Positions 7,616 through 18,229 of a stretch of DNA of 64,000 bases are shown here, one piece after another. The DNA is from an uncultured Mucilaginibacter sp. (GTDB lineage Bacteria; Bacteroidota; Bacteroidia; Sphingobacteriales; Sphingobacteriaceae), in the NCBI RefSeq assembly GCF_946479965.1, contig NZ_CAMLHX010000006.1, forward strand, positions 1 through 64,000. Direction: 5' to 3'. A program made the translations under genes and the position numbers. Below the pieces are notes generated by a model. That model was given only the letters and a program-made list of their open reading frames with translations. It was not told the origin of the DNA and did not search any database. Numbering within the stretch: position 1 is the first letter of the stretch; each line of letters opens with the position of its first letter.

Positions 7616-8188
7616 TCAAGGCTTAAAGCGGTAAGTAATTTCTTTGCCGTTTAATTGTTCTGTGCCTTTAAGTTCCACATAAACAATATTCGGTAACCAA
7701 AAAGATCCGCCTTCAACTTTTACAAAGATACGATTAAGCATGATTTGCTTCTGATCTGCAGTAACGAAAATATGATATTTATTGTCTTCCGCCTTTTTTA
7801 ACAGCAACGGCAGCTTTTTATAGGATACAAACCTCACATCAAACTGCTCATCGCCGGTTTTTTTTGAGGTGGTACCGTATGCAAATTTGCGCTGTATATA
7901 GTTTAATTCTTCTTTTTGTCCCTTCTCTGCATACTTTATCCAGTAAACATGCATCGGCGATTCTGTATCAAGCTTGCCGTTTTTGTCAACATTCAAGTCG
8001 TACATAATGGTATTGGTATTCGGGTCGCGCTGCACGTAAAACAAGTTGTTTGGATTGTCCGGCGGCGTAGGGAACTTTACTTCGTTTAGTAATACCTTTT
8101 CCTTTTTGGTTTTTTTGTCTTGTAAAATTGCCGGGTTATCCGGCATTATGTAGAAAACAGATAGTAGTAGTGTAAAAATTAACTTCAT
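7616..8188 (-). CDS. DUF4833 domain secreted protein
   Basis: A 190-residue protein with a signal peptide (MKLIFTLLLSVFYIMPDNPA) and a single beta-rich domain. The segments NLFYVQRDPNTNTIMYDLN and MHVYWIKYAEKGQKEELNYIQRKFAYG fit DUF4833, a family of unknown function found in Bacteroidota. The start overlaps the stop of the CDP-alcohol phosphatidyltransferase by one base, so translation is probably coupled. Position among inositol-lipid genes suggests a periplasmic role in making, trimming or moving these lipids, but nothing in the sequence shows an enzyme active site. Confidence 0.8.
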   Translation of the reverse strand: MKLIFTLLLSVFYIMPDNPAILQDKKTKKEKVLLNEVKFPTPPDNPNNLFYVQRDPNTNTIMYDLNVDKNGKLDTESPMHVYWIKYAEKGQKEELNYIQRKFAYGTTSKKTGDEQFDVRFVSYKKLPLLLKKAEDNKYHIFVTADQKQIMLNRIFVKVEGGSFWLPNIVYVELKGTEQLNGKEITYRFKP

Positions 8189-8913
8189 CAGATATCAGAG
8201 CCTCTTTCTTTTTCCAACAGATTCTTTTTTGCTTCTCTAAGGCGATTAAACGCGGTAACATTAGTTAATACCGCAAGTAAGGTAATGGGTATAGTAAAAA
8301 TGGACATAGTCTCAAAAATATGAAACTTCAACCCGAAGGCGTATAACTTGTAATCGCCCCCTATATACAGCGATGCTACACCGCACATCATGGCACACAC
8401 CCCTATAGTAACAACGCGCTCGGGGCGCTGCATAACGCCTCCTTTACACTCAACACCTAAACCTTCTGCACGCGCCCGCACATAACTAACCATCATTGAT
8501 CCTATTAAAGCAACAAAGGCAAAAATAGAACTTAAAAAATAATGGTGTGCCACCAGATAGTAACAAATTCCGAAAAACATAATTAGTTCGCTGTACCTGT
8601 CAAGCACCGAGTCATATAACGCGCCAAATGTTGATTTCATGTTGCCCAGGCGTGCAACCTGCCCATCCAGCATATCAAATAGTCCTGCAAAAAGTATCAA
8701 TCCACCGGCCCAGCCCACATAGGTCAGATCGCCGCGGTGGCCATCTTCGGCACCGATTATAAAAATAACGGCAACACCAATGTTCAGCACAAACCCGATA
8801 GTAGTAACCGCATTGGGCGTTAAGCCAAGCTTTATTAAAAGCTTAACAAACGGATCAATGATCTTGTAAATTCCTAACTGTAAGCTTGTTCTGATAGATG
8901 TTTGCTGCTGCAT
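8188..8913 (-). CDS. CDP-alcohol phosphatidyltransferase (phosphatidylinositol or PI-phosphate synthase candidate)
   Basis: A 241-residue membrane protein with the full CDP-alcohol phosphotransferase signature, seen as DGQVAR, then eight residues, G, three residues, D, three residues, D (MLDGQVARLGNM ... FGALYDSVLDR). The two final aspartates bind metal and drive catalysis. About six hydrophobic helices. The family joins a CDP-diacylglycerol to an alcohol; with inositol-3-phosphate synthase in the same locus the acceptor is probably inositol or inositol phosphate. Phosphatidylglycerophosphate synthase is an alternative on family grounds only. Overlaps DUF4833 by one base. Confidence 0.85.
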   Translation of the reverse strand: MQQQTSIRTSLQLGIYKIIDPFVKLLIKLGLTPNAVTTIGFVLNIGVAVIFIIGAEDGHRGDLTYVGWAGGLILFAGLFDMLDGQVARLGNMKSTFGALYDSVLDRYSELIMFFGICYYLVAHHYFLSSIFAFVALIGSMMVSYVRARAEGLGVECKGGVMQRPERVVTIGVCAMMCGVASLYIGGDYKLYAFGLKFHIFETMSIFTIPITLLAVLTNVTAFNRLREAKKNLLEKERGSDI

Positions 8914-8928
8914 TCCCTAAATTAGCAA

Positions 8929-11481
8929 TTAAAATTCAAATTTAATTCTTGCCCTTATGCCGTATTGCGAAACCTGCGGGTGATCAAGATAGTTAAAACG
9001 CCTAACCAAATCTACACGTAATAGTTTAAAAATGTTTTCAACACCAACACTTCCTTCCATATAAGGTTCGTTACCCAAAGCATAGGTAATTGGCTGGCCT
9101 GTACTGGTAATCGGGAATTGAAACAACGATGTATTTAACGCCGGATTATTTTGATCACTTAAACCGCCTTTAATAGCTTTAAACGATGCCACTTCTCTCC
9201 ATTTTAACTGCTTAAGCAAAGGGATCTTATTAAAGAAGAAACCTTGAAAATGCTGATCAATATTTATGCTGACGTACTTATCACTCACAAACTCTAAAAA
9301 GTTCATCAGGTTATAAGAGTACAGATCATAATTAAACGACTGGTTAGCCCTGAATATATTCAGCAGGGGATAAGGTACTTTACTAAACATTCTTCCACCT
9401 TCAACAAACACATCAGAAAAACCTAACTGCGAAAGATAAACGCGTTTATCAATACGGGCGTGCAAATTATGGTAGTTATACTGGCCCCCGAAAAGATCTT
9501 TTAATCCCAATGAATAGTCTACACTGAAAATAGGATACTTACCCGGAATAGGGATACGATATATTTTCCCTTGATAGAATTTTTCGTTAGGAGCATATCT
9601 CAAAGCAACTGTCGCCTCGCTGGTGGTAAGATCAGCAATACGGCCTGTATTATTTTGGTAATACAATGATCCCGCAGGGGTTTGGGTTAATTTTTTAAAT
9701 GTAAAGGTGTAAGAGAAGTGATTCTCATATTCGTGTACATAGTCAAAACGGTAAAGGTCATTATATAGATACTTATCGTTAGTACCACGTTTAAATGATA
9801 ACAGAATATTATCCTGTTGCACAAACTGCAAGCTGGCACCCGGTATTTTAGTATCACGGTTAAAACTGGCTCTTATATAATGCTGCGGAAACTTGTAAAT
9901 AGATTTATTATTTAACGAATAAGTCGCACTTAAAAAGTACTTCCACTTTTCGTCGGTAAAGCCGTATGCCAGGTAAGTTTCAAAATAGTAACGTTTGCTT
10001 AACTCGGGCGTGGTACGGCCACCTATACGTATTTTCACACCTTCAACCGGGTTAAAGCTATAGAACGTGTTTGAAGGACCTATTTCGAATTTCCCGAAAG
10101 ACTTGTAGCCCGCCACTATTAGCGTAGCAATATCCATAGTACGTTTAAACGATGGCATATTGGTCAGGCTATCAATATTTGAATAAACCTTTGATTCGGC
10201 TGTTGATAGTGTGTCTAACCTGTTTTTTTGCCAAAACTCTATGGGTTGTTTTTTTAAAGCTTCTTTTTCTTCGTCGCTTTGTTTAATGGCGAAAGCTGTA
10301 TCAGCGCGGGGCTGGTTAATATGGTAATCGCCATAAGTAATGGTTCTGATACCAAAAAAGCCGCCGTTTCTTTTCTTACCGGTTTTAAACTCAGCCAGTG
10401 TACTGCTTTTGCTCAAATGGTAACGACCGTCAGGGTTTTTTTCAAAATCCTGGTTAATATTCATTGAAGCCAGGTAGTTAACATTGATGTTTTTGTTAAT
10501 ACCCAATTTTACCCGCTGAACGGCGTAGTTGCTATCGATAGTTACAAATATCTTACCTTCAAATAAAATATCCTCCGTATTACGTGGGGTAAAGCTAAGC
10601 TCTACAAGTTTGCTGCTATCAGCGGTAATAATGGTATCTGTAATAAAGAACTTATAGTAATTCGGCGAGTTATCAGAGATGGGACTTAAAAAGTTCTTAG
10701 TAATAAGAAAAATATCATTGTCGTAAATATCAACCTTGGCGTACATGTTTTTAATGTAGTCGCCAAAACCATCGCTATCTATAAATGAGCCCAGATCTGT
10801 CTTTTTGTTACCCAACAAAATGGTATTTTCACTTTCAGGATTTTTGCGGTAATAATACTGCGACAGTTTTTCATCCAAAAAGAAAGGGGTAAGAGATTTA
10901 CCCGGTACGGTTACACTATCGCGGTTGTCCAGCAAAAAGGCGTACTTCCTGAAAAATTTCTTGTCAGATAGGGTAGTAGACAGGTTGCTCAACGCAAACT
11001 GTAGTTTATCGTATTCCTTGTATTCAATATAATTATACCTTTCAGGGCGGTTTTGTGCTTTATGGGCTATTACGTTTCGTATAAGTTCAACAGCGGGGTT
11101 GTCCTTGTTACGGTATCTTACCCTGGCGCCTGATTTTATTTCCACTTCTGTTAACTGCGCGGCAGATGGTTGCAAACTTATAGTATTTACAGATTGTGTC
11201 TTTCCGGCTGTTATATTCAGTAACACATCTTTATAACCAATAAAAGAGATCTTTATCTGTGAAAATTGCCTGCTGGTGCTTAAAGTAAATTTACCGTCGT
11301 TATCTGTGGTAACGCCAATGGTAGTACCCGGAAACGCAACAGAAACAAATGGAAGAGGTTGTTTATCCGAGGCGTCAATAACTTTACCGGTTACTACCGT
11401 TGCCTGGGCAAACAAAAAAGTTGAATACAATAAAAAGGAAGCCGCAAGAAAAAGCCTTTTTAATAAATATCTAAAATTCAT
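8929..11481 (-). CDS. DUF5686 / carboxypeptidase-regulatory-like outer-membrane protein
   Basis: An 850-residue protein from the start at 11481, where MNFRYLLKRLFLAASFLLY...FAQ forms a signal peptide; the in-frame start at 11514 is less likely. After the signal peptide comes a CarboxypepD_reg-like beta-sandwich (VVTGKVIDASDKQPLPFVSV, about residues 30-110). Then comes a long DUF5686 region ending in aromatic beta-strands typical of an outer-membrane barrel; the last residues are GIRARIKFEF with terminal Phe. The family resembles a TonB receptor without a plug. It lies 15 bp upstream of the CDP-alcohol transferase and downstream of a terminator after ino1, so it may begin a second transcript of the lipid locus. 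Confidence 0.85.
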   Translation of the reverse strand: MNFRYLLKRLFLAASFLLYSTFLFAQATVVTGKVIDASDKQPLPFVSVAFPGTTIGVTTDNDGKFTLSTSRQFSQIKISFIGYKDVLLNITAGKTQSVNTISLQPSAAQLTEVEIKSGARVRYRNKDNPAVELIRNVIAHKAQNRPERYNYIEYKEYDKLQFALSNLSTTLSDKKFFRKYAFLLDNRDSVTVPGKSLTPFFLDEKLSQYYYRKNPESENTILLGNKKTDLGSFIDSDGFGDYIKNMYAKVDIYDNDIFLITKNFLSPISDNSPNYYKFFITDTIITADSSKLVELSFTPRNTEDILFEGKIFVTIDSNYAVQRVKLGINKNINVNYLASMNINQDFEKNPDGRYHLSKSSTLAEFKTGKKRNGGFFGIRTITYGDYHINQPRADTAFAIKQSDEEKEALKKQPIEFWQKNRLDTLSTAESKVYSNIDSLTNMPSFKRTMDIATLIVAGYKSFGKFEIGPSNTFYSFNPVEGVKIRIGGRTTPELSKRYYFETYLAYGFTDEKWKYFLSATYSLNNKSIYKFPQHYIRASFNRDTKIPGASLQFVQQDNILLSFKRGTNDKYLYNDLYRFDYVHEYENHFSYTFTFKKLTQTPAGSLYYQNNTGRIADLTTSEATVALRYAPNEKFYQGKIYRIPIPGKYPIFSVDYSLGLKDLFGGQYNYHNLHARIDKRVYLSQLGFSDVFVEGGRMFSKVPYPLLNIFRANQSFNYDLYSYNLMNFLEFVSDKYVSINIDQHFQGFFFNKIPLLKQLKWREVASFKAIKGGLSDQNNPALNTSLFQFPITSTGQPITYALGNEPYMEGSVGVENIFKLLRVDLVRRFNYLDHPQVSQYGIRARIKFEF

Positions 11482-11706
11482 GTAATAATATACTAACCAA
11501 TTTGTAACCGCCATGCCACATCATTATTCGCCGCCGCAAACCGGTTTTTAAATTAAGCTGCAAAGATATGCAAAAATGCAGCAGACTTCTGTGGTCAAAA
11601 AGTCAAATAGTGATTGTCACTTTGATTATACAAATTCCTACCTAACGGAAATTTAGATTGTTAACGGCTTTGTTAGTTACAATATTATCACAAACTTGCT
11701 GTTAAT

Positions 11707-11752
11707 AAAAAAGCCGTTATTGTAAGATTAACATCAAACAATAACGGCTTTT
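11707..11752 (-). terminator. Terminator after the inositol-phosphate synthase gene
   Basis: A 15-bp perfect stem (AAAAGCCGTTATTGT and its complement) with a loop of about 16 nt. On the minus strand it is followed by a T run. It separates the spt-to-ino1 transcript from the DUF5686 gene. Confidence 0.85.
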
Positions 11753-11771
11753 AATTTTAAATTTTTATTGG

Positions 11772-13094
11772 CTATTGAGCCTCGGCCAATTCTTCGTAAT
11801 AATCCAAACCAAGGTGGGTTATCAAATCTTCGCCCATCATGTAACGAAGCGTATTTTCTAACTTGATCAGTTGTTTAAATATATCATTCTCCGCATGCAA
11901 GCCAGGTGCAGTTTGCGGCGACTTAAGGTAGAATGAAAGCCATTCCTGTACACCGCTCATGCCTGCACGCTTAGCCAGATCGCAAAACAGCGCAAGGTCA
12001 AGTGCAATAGGGGCAGCCAAAATAGAATCACGACACAAGAAATTGATCTTGATCTGCATTTTGTAACCTAACCAGCCAAAAATGTCAATGTTATCCCAGC
12101 TCTCTTTGTTATCGCCATGCGGAGGATAGTAGTTAATACGTATTTTATGGTAGATGTTACCATAAAGCTCAGGGTTATCCTCCGGTTTAAAGATATCTTC
12201 TAACACACCCAATTTTGACACCTCTTTGGTTTTAAAGTTATCCGGATCATCCAGCACCAAGCCATCACGGTTACCCAAAATATTGTCAGAGAACCAGCCA
12301 TTAACGCCTAATGAACGTGCAGCAAGTCCCGGAGCCAAAATGGTTTTCATTAATGTTTGGCCGGTTTTGAAATCTTTACCTGCTATAGGGGTTTGTGTAA
12401 TTTTAGACAGCTCGATTAAGGCCGGGATATCAACCGTAAGGTTAGGGGCGCCATTTGCAAACGGTATGCCTTGTTTTAAAGCCGCGTAAGCGTATATCAT
12501 ACTTGGTGATATCAATTTATCGTCGGCTTTTAAACCTGCTTCAAACTTGTCTAAAGTACTGTGTACGTCTGATGCTTCGTAGTATGTTTCGGTTGATCCG
12601 CACCATACCAAAACAATACGATCACAGCCATTAGCTTCTTTAAAGTTTTGTATGTCCTCAATAACCTGTTGCGCTAATTCATAACGGGTTCCTTCCTTTA
12701 CGTGCGTACCGGTAAGGTTTTTCGCGTAATTTTTGTCAAATGCCGCTTTCATCGGCACAATCGCTTCCAGTTCTGGTTTTAATTTAGCAAGCAAGTCCTT
12801 ATCAAGTACGGCTGCATTGGTCGCAGCGTCATAAACGTTATCTGAAAACACGTCCCAGCCACCAAAAACAACGTCGTTAAGACTAGCCAATGGAACAAAA
12901 TCTTTTATTTTAGGGCGTCTGTTCTCGGTTCTTTTACCTAAACGGATAGTACCCATCTGGCTTACAGAACCTATTGGTTGTGATATTCCTTTTCTAACGG
13001 CTTCAACGCCGGCAATTAATGTAGTCGCCACGGCTCCCAAACCCGGTATTAATATACCTAGTTTGCCTTTGGCAGGTTGAATGTTACTCTTCAT
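11772..13094 (-). CDS. ino1: Inositol-3-phosphate synthase
   Basis: A 440-residue member of the myo-inositol-phosphate synthase family, which converts glucose-6-phosphate to inositol-3-phosphate with bound NAD. The NAD loop GILIPGLGAVATTL is near residue 13. Other conserved stretches are VVFGGWDVFSDN, VLVWCGSTETYY, FKTGQTLMKT, LGNRDG and KMQIKINFLCRDSILAAPIALDL. The last group carries the catalytic lysines. Length fits the family. It lies 26 bp downstream of the ceramide reductase gene and is followed by a strong terminator, which ties inositol supply to ceramide synthesis in one transcript. Confidence 0.93.
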   Translation of the reverse strand: MKSNIQPAKGKLGILIPGLGAVATTLIAGVEAVRKGISQPIGSVSQMGTIRLGKRTENRRPKIKDFVPLASLNDVVFGGWDVFSDNVYDAATNAAVLDKDLLAKLKPELEAIVPMKAAFDKNYAKNLTGTHVKEGTRYELAQQVIEDIQNFKEANGCDRIVLVWCGSTETYYEASDVHSTLDKFEAGLKADDKLISPSMIYAYAALKQGIPFANGAPNLTVDIPALIELSKITQTPIAGKDFKTGQTLMKTILAPGLAARSLGVNGWFSDNILGNRDGLVLDDPDNFKTKEVSKLGVLEDIFKPEDNPELYGNIYHKIRINYYPPHGDNKESWDNIDIFGWLGYKMQIKINFLCRDSILAAPIALDLALFCDLAKRAGMSGVQEWLSFYLKSPQTAPGLHAENDIFKQLIKLENTLRYMMGEDLITHLGLDYYEELAEAQ

Positions 13095-13120
13095 TATTAT
13101 TGTAAGTTATCTATTTTATT

Positions 13121-14107
13121 TTAAAGCCATTTATATTCTTTATACCAGTTGATGGTCTCCGCAACGCCCTTATTCAGATCATATTGAGGATCAAATTCCA
13201 GATCTTTTTTTGCCTTTTCAATACTGCACATCCAGTTAACGGCTGTAAGCTCATTTAGTTTTTCACGGTTTAGTATTGGCGCTTCACCTTTCAAATTACT
13301 CACTTTTTCTGCTAACGTAGCAATCAATTTCATAAAATTTACAGGAATGTGAAACTTCAACGTTTTCCCTGTTAAGGTTTTCCTCGCTTCGGTACCTAAA
13401 TCGTACTTGGTATAACTTTTACCATCGCTTAAATTATAAGCCTTTTGCTCACCGGTTTTTAACGCACTTACACATGCCCTGGCCAGATCAGCTACATAAA
13501 TAAAGCTAAGCCGTTGTTCGGCTCTGCCAATATACCCTTCAATGCCTTTGCTCAATTGTTTAAAAAAGATAAAGATACCTGTGTCCCGCGGGCCATAAAC
13601 AGCCGTTGGTCTTAATATGGTATAATTTAATCCGTTTATCGTTTTTAACTTTTGCTCAGCAAGCAATTTGCTGACACCATAGGCCGTTACCGGGTTTGGC
13701 GCTGTTTCTTCATTAATGATGTCTATAATATCATTTAAAGGCCCAATAGCTGCTAAACTACTTACTAAAACAAACTTCTTTACATCTGCGCCCGAGTCAA
13801 CCGCAGCTTTTGCCAAATTGTAAGTATACTCTGCGTTTATGGTATTATATTCCTCAATCGTTCGTGCCCGGGTAACCCCAGCAGCATGAATTATATAGCT
13901 GTATTTCTTTTCTTCGATCTCTTTTTTCAGTGATTCCGGATCATTATAAGCCAGGTCAGTGTATTGAACATCCAGTTCGCTCAAATGGCTTATGTTGCTG
14001 CTTTTTCTAACAGCGGCAAATACTTCCAGATCATTCCTCAGCGCTTCCTTTATTAGGTGATAGCCTACAAAGCCACTTGCACCGGTTATTAAAACCCTTT
14101 CTCTCAT
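13121..14107 (-). CDS. cerR: NAD-dependent epimerase/dehydratase, ceramide reductase candidate
   Basis: A 328-residue extended short-chain dehydrogenase. The Rossmann motif GASGFVGYHLIKEAL is at residues 8-22. The active-site region has SSLAAIGP and YGVSKLLAEQ, the YxxxK pair. In Caulobacter the ceramide reductase CerR, which reduces the 3-keto group after N-acylation, belongs to this superfamily and is encoded close to spt and the acyltransferase. Its ATG overlaps the stop of the acyltransferase gene by 4 bp, so translation is coupled. The ceramide role is inferred from this context; the fold alone would also fit a sugar epimerase. Confidence 0.8.
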   Translation of the reverse strand: MRERVLITGASGFVGYHLIKEALRNDLEVFAAVRKSSNISHLSELDVQYTDLAYNDPESLKKEIEEKKYSYIIHAAGVTRARTIEEYNTINAEYTYNLAKAAVDSGADVKKFVLVSSLAAIGPLNDIIDIINEETAPNPVTAYGVSKLLAEQKLKTINGLNYTILRPTAVYGPRDTGIFIFFKQLSKGIEGYIGRAEQRLSFIYVADLARACVSALKTGEQKAYNLSDGKSYTKYDLGTEARKTLTGKTLKFHIPVNFMKLIATLAEKVSNLKGEAPILNREKLNELTAVNWMCSIEKAKKDLEFDPQYDLNKGVAETINWYKEYKWL

Positions 14108-15222
14108 ATCTGTTTCTGATACAAGCGGTATGTTTTATAAGGATCGCCCTTAATAGCTATAATAGCTTCGTTTATCAGGGTGTTGTTTTCCAACGTCCAT
14201 CCGGCCTCAGCCCATTTCAAGCCTCTGGCGGTATAGTTTTTAATGATTGTTCCGTATAAAACAGCCTCTATACCCATTTTACGATAACCATCGATAACGC
14301 CTAAGGCGTAAATGCGCAGGCTCTGTATTTTCTTTTTGCCGAACAATAACTTAAATATACCGGTAGGCAACAAACGCCCACGTTTTATAGTTTTAAATAT
14401 CTCGTTATAATTTAGAAGAGCCAATCCAAATGCCACTATCTTGCCGTCCTGTTCTGCAACCAAAGCAAAGTCGCCGTCTAATATTAACTTCAGATCGTTG
14501 GCCAAATAATTAAATTCTTCGTCGGTTAATGGCACAAATCCAGTATTCTGGTCCCAGGCAGAGTTGTAAACTTCGCGAAGTTTAGCCGTTTCTGCTTTAA
14601 AGTTTTTGGTATCTATTTTTCTGATGACGATGTTATTGCGTTTTAAACGCTCTTGCAATGCATTAAGCAAACGTACTGACTTGTCGTCATAATTATTTCC
14701 GTCCCAATGCCAGGCTATCAGGTCAACGTCCTTTTCAAAATCGGCTTTGTCTATCAGGTCAGCATAGTAGGGGAAATTATAGGTCTGCATTAAAACAGGC
14801 GAGCTATCAAACCCTTTTACCAGCAGCCCGCAGGGCTCGTTGGTAGAAAAATTCACCGGACCTAAAAAGCGGCCGGTAACACCTTTATCTTTTAACCAGT
14901 CTGCCGCAACCTTAAATAACAGATCGGCGGTTTCCTGATCGTTTATGCAATCAAAAAAACCAAAAAAACCATCGTTGGCTTTATTATACTCGTTATGGGC
15001 GTTATTTAAGATAGCTGCAATTCTGCCGGTAACTTTGCCATCCTGATAGACCAGAAAACCCTGCAACTTGTTATGTTTATGAAAAGGATGCTTGGTTAAC
15101 AGGTCGCGCTGGGCAATAAAAAGCTCTGGCACATAATAAGGGTCATCTTTATATAGGTCGTGCGGAAAGTCTATAAAAGCAGCAAGCTCTTTTTTTGAAA
15201 CTACCGGAATTACTTTTTTCAT
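14104..15222 (-). CDS. bcerS: GNAT-fold acyltransferase, bacterial ceramide synthase candidate
   Basis: A 372-residue protein with a C-terminal GNAT-like fold (KIVAFGLALLNYNEI ... RIYALGVIDGYRKMGIEAVLYG). The N-terminal half has the pattern FPHDLYKDDPYYVPEL and FLGPVNFSTNEPCGLLVKGFDS. This layout matches the bacterial ceramide synthase family, which N-acylates 3-ketosphinganine and is unrelated to eukaryotic Lag1 enzymes. It lies between spt and the putative ceramide reductase, overlapping the latter by 4 bp. No membrane segment is obvious. Assignment rests on family pattern and gene order. Confidence 0.83.
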   Translation of the reverse strand: MKKVIPVVSKKELAAFIDFPHDLYKDDPYYVPELFIAQRDLLTKHPFHKHNKLQGFLVYQDGKVTGRIAAILNNAHNEYNKANDGFFGFFDCINDQETADLLFKVAADWLKDKGVTGRFLGPVNFSTNEPCGLLVKGFDSSPVLMQTYNFPYYADLIDKADFEKDVDLIAWHWDGNNYDDKSVRLLNALQERLKRNNIVIRKIDTKNFKAETAKLREVYNSAWDQNTGFVPLTDEEFNYLANDLKLILDGDFALVAEQDGKIVAFGLALLNYNEIFKTIKRGRLLPTGIFKLLFGKKKIQSLRIYALGVIDGYRKMGIEAVLYGTIIKNYTARGLKWAEAGWTLENNTLINEAIIAIKGDPYKTYRLYQKQI

Positions 15223-15257
15223 TGGTGACGACTAGATATAAAATTGGTCTATATAAA

Positions 15258-15286
15258 ATGTGCGGCTACTTTTAATAGCCGCACAT
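15258..15286 (-). terminator. Hairpin between spt and the ceramide synthase gene
   Basis: Perfect 11-bp arms (ATGTGCGGCTA and complement) with a 7-nt loop. On the minus strand only a weak T-rich stretch follows, so it may be a partial terminator or an RNA-stability hairpin that lowers expression of downstream genes. Confidence 0.65.
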
Positions 15287-15308
15287 CTGCAAAAAGTATC
15301 GTGAATAT

Positions 15309-16871
<1,563 letters not shown>

Positions 16872-18194
16872 ATGAAAAAGAAGTACCTCTCATTATTAAT
16901 AATATACTGTTTTCCATTAATATTGTTTGCGCAGGCACCTGTTGATAGCTTACCCGCTACGCTATCGCTAAAACAAAGTATAAGCTTTGCCCTCCGTAAT
17001 CAACCCGCTATAAAGCAGGCCGCCATTGATAAACTGATAAACGAAAGGGATATTGACATTTCTTTATCATCATGGCTGCCGCAAATCAACTCTACCAATC
17101 AATATCAACATTATTTTAAAGGCGGGCCGGTTAATGCTGCCCAGGTGAACGCCGGCGGTACTGCCTTTCGCGAATTTTCGTCACTAGGCGCACAGATTAA
17201 TCAGACTATTTACAATAACGAAGTTTTACAGGCTTCAAAAGCCTCTGGCTATTCCCGCTTATTGTATCGTCAAAACGAGGTCAGCGCACAAATCGATGTT
17301 GTTTCTGATGTAAGCAAAGCTTTTTTTGATGTATTGTTGTCTCAGAAGCGACTTAATATTATCAATGAGAATATTACACGACTTCAGCGCAGCCTAAAGG
17401 ACGCTACCAGCCGCTACCAGGCCGGTGTAGTTGATAAAATTGACTATAAGCAAGCAACTATCGCTTTAAACAATGAGTTAGCTGCCCGCAAACAAACTAC
17501 CGAGGCCATAAAGGCTAAAATGGCGACGTTGAAACAAATAATGGGTGTGCAAGCAGGTAAGGACTTTGCTTTAACATATGATTCGACACGCTATGAACAA
17601 GAGGCCGTTGTTGATACTAATCAGGCTTTAAATTATAATAATCGTATTGAGTATCAGCTTTTGCAAACCCGGAAGAACCTGCAAAATGTAAACGTTGGCT
17701 ATTATAAATACGGTTTTTTACCGTCACTTTCTGCCATCGGCGCTTATAATCTTCTGTTTTTAAATAATAACCTTGCCAATTTGTACAGTAGGTCGTTTAC
17801 CAATGCTTACGCTGGCCTTTCTTTAACTATACCTATATTTCAAGGCGGGCGAAGGTTGAAAAATTTAAGTAAGGCACGTTTACAAGTTGAACGTACTGAC
17901 TTGGATATTGTGAACCAGCAAAATGCCATAGGCACCGAGTATGTGCAGGCACTTGCCGCTTATAAAAGCAACTATACCAACTGGCAAACGCTTAAAGAGA
18001 ACGTAGCACTTGCAACCGACGTTTATAATGTGGTGAGCTTACAATATCGCGAAGGGATAAAAACTTATCTGGATGTGATAGTGGCGCAAGCTGATCTGCG
18101 AACTTCGCAACTTAATTACTACAACGCATTATTCCAGGTGCTTGCCAGTAAAATAGATCTGCAAAGGGCGCTGGGTACCTTGCCGGTTGAATAA
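16872..18194 (+). CDS. TolC-family outer-membrane efflux channel
   Basis: A 440-residue outer-membrane factor. The start at 16872 (MKKKYLSLLIIYCFPLILFA) gives a proper signal peptide; the TTG at 16857 is not needed. Two OEP repeats are visible, each with long helices (LNIINENITRLQRSLKDATSRYQAGVVDKIDYKQA and the second near YNVVSLQYREGIKTYLDVIVAQADLRTSQLNYYNAL). The RYQAG...D and QYREG...D motifs are the family's hallmark. It forms the exit duct for the RND pump encoded downstream; the genes follow at 35 and 29 bp spacing, so this is one operon. Confidence 0.92.
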   Translation: MKKKYLSLLIIYCFPLILFAQAPVDSLPATLSLKQSISFALRNQPAIKQAAIDKLINERDIDISLSSWLPQINSTNQYQHYFKGGPVNAAQVNAGGTAFREFSSLGAQINQTIYNNEVLQASKASGYSRLLYRQNEVSAQIDVVSDVSKAFFDVLLSQKRLNIINENITRLQRSLKDATSRYQAGVVDKIDYKQATIALNNELAARKQTTEAIKAKMATLKQIMGVQAGKDFALTYDSTRYEQEAVVDTNQALNYNNRIEYQLLQTRKNLQNVNVGYYKYGFLPSLSAIGAYNLLFLNNNLANLYSRSFTNAYAGLSLTIPIFQGGRRLKNLSKARLQVERTDLDIVNQQNAIGTEYVQALAAYKSNYTNWQTLKENVALATDVYNVVSLQYREGIKTYLDVIVAQADLRTSQLNYYNALFQVLASKIDLQRALGTLPVE

Positions 18195-18229
18195 TGTTAA
18201 TTTAATACTTGTCTCTATAAATAATACCA

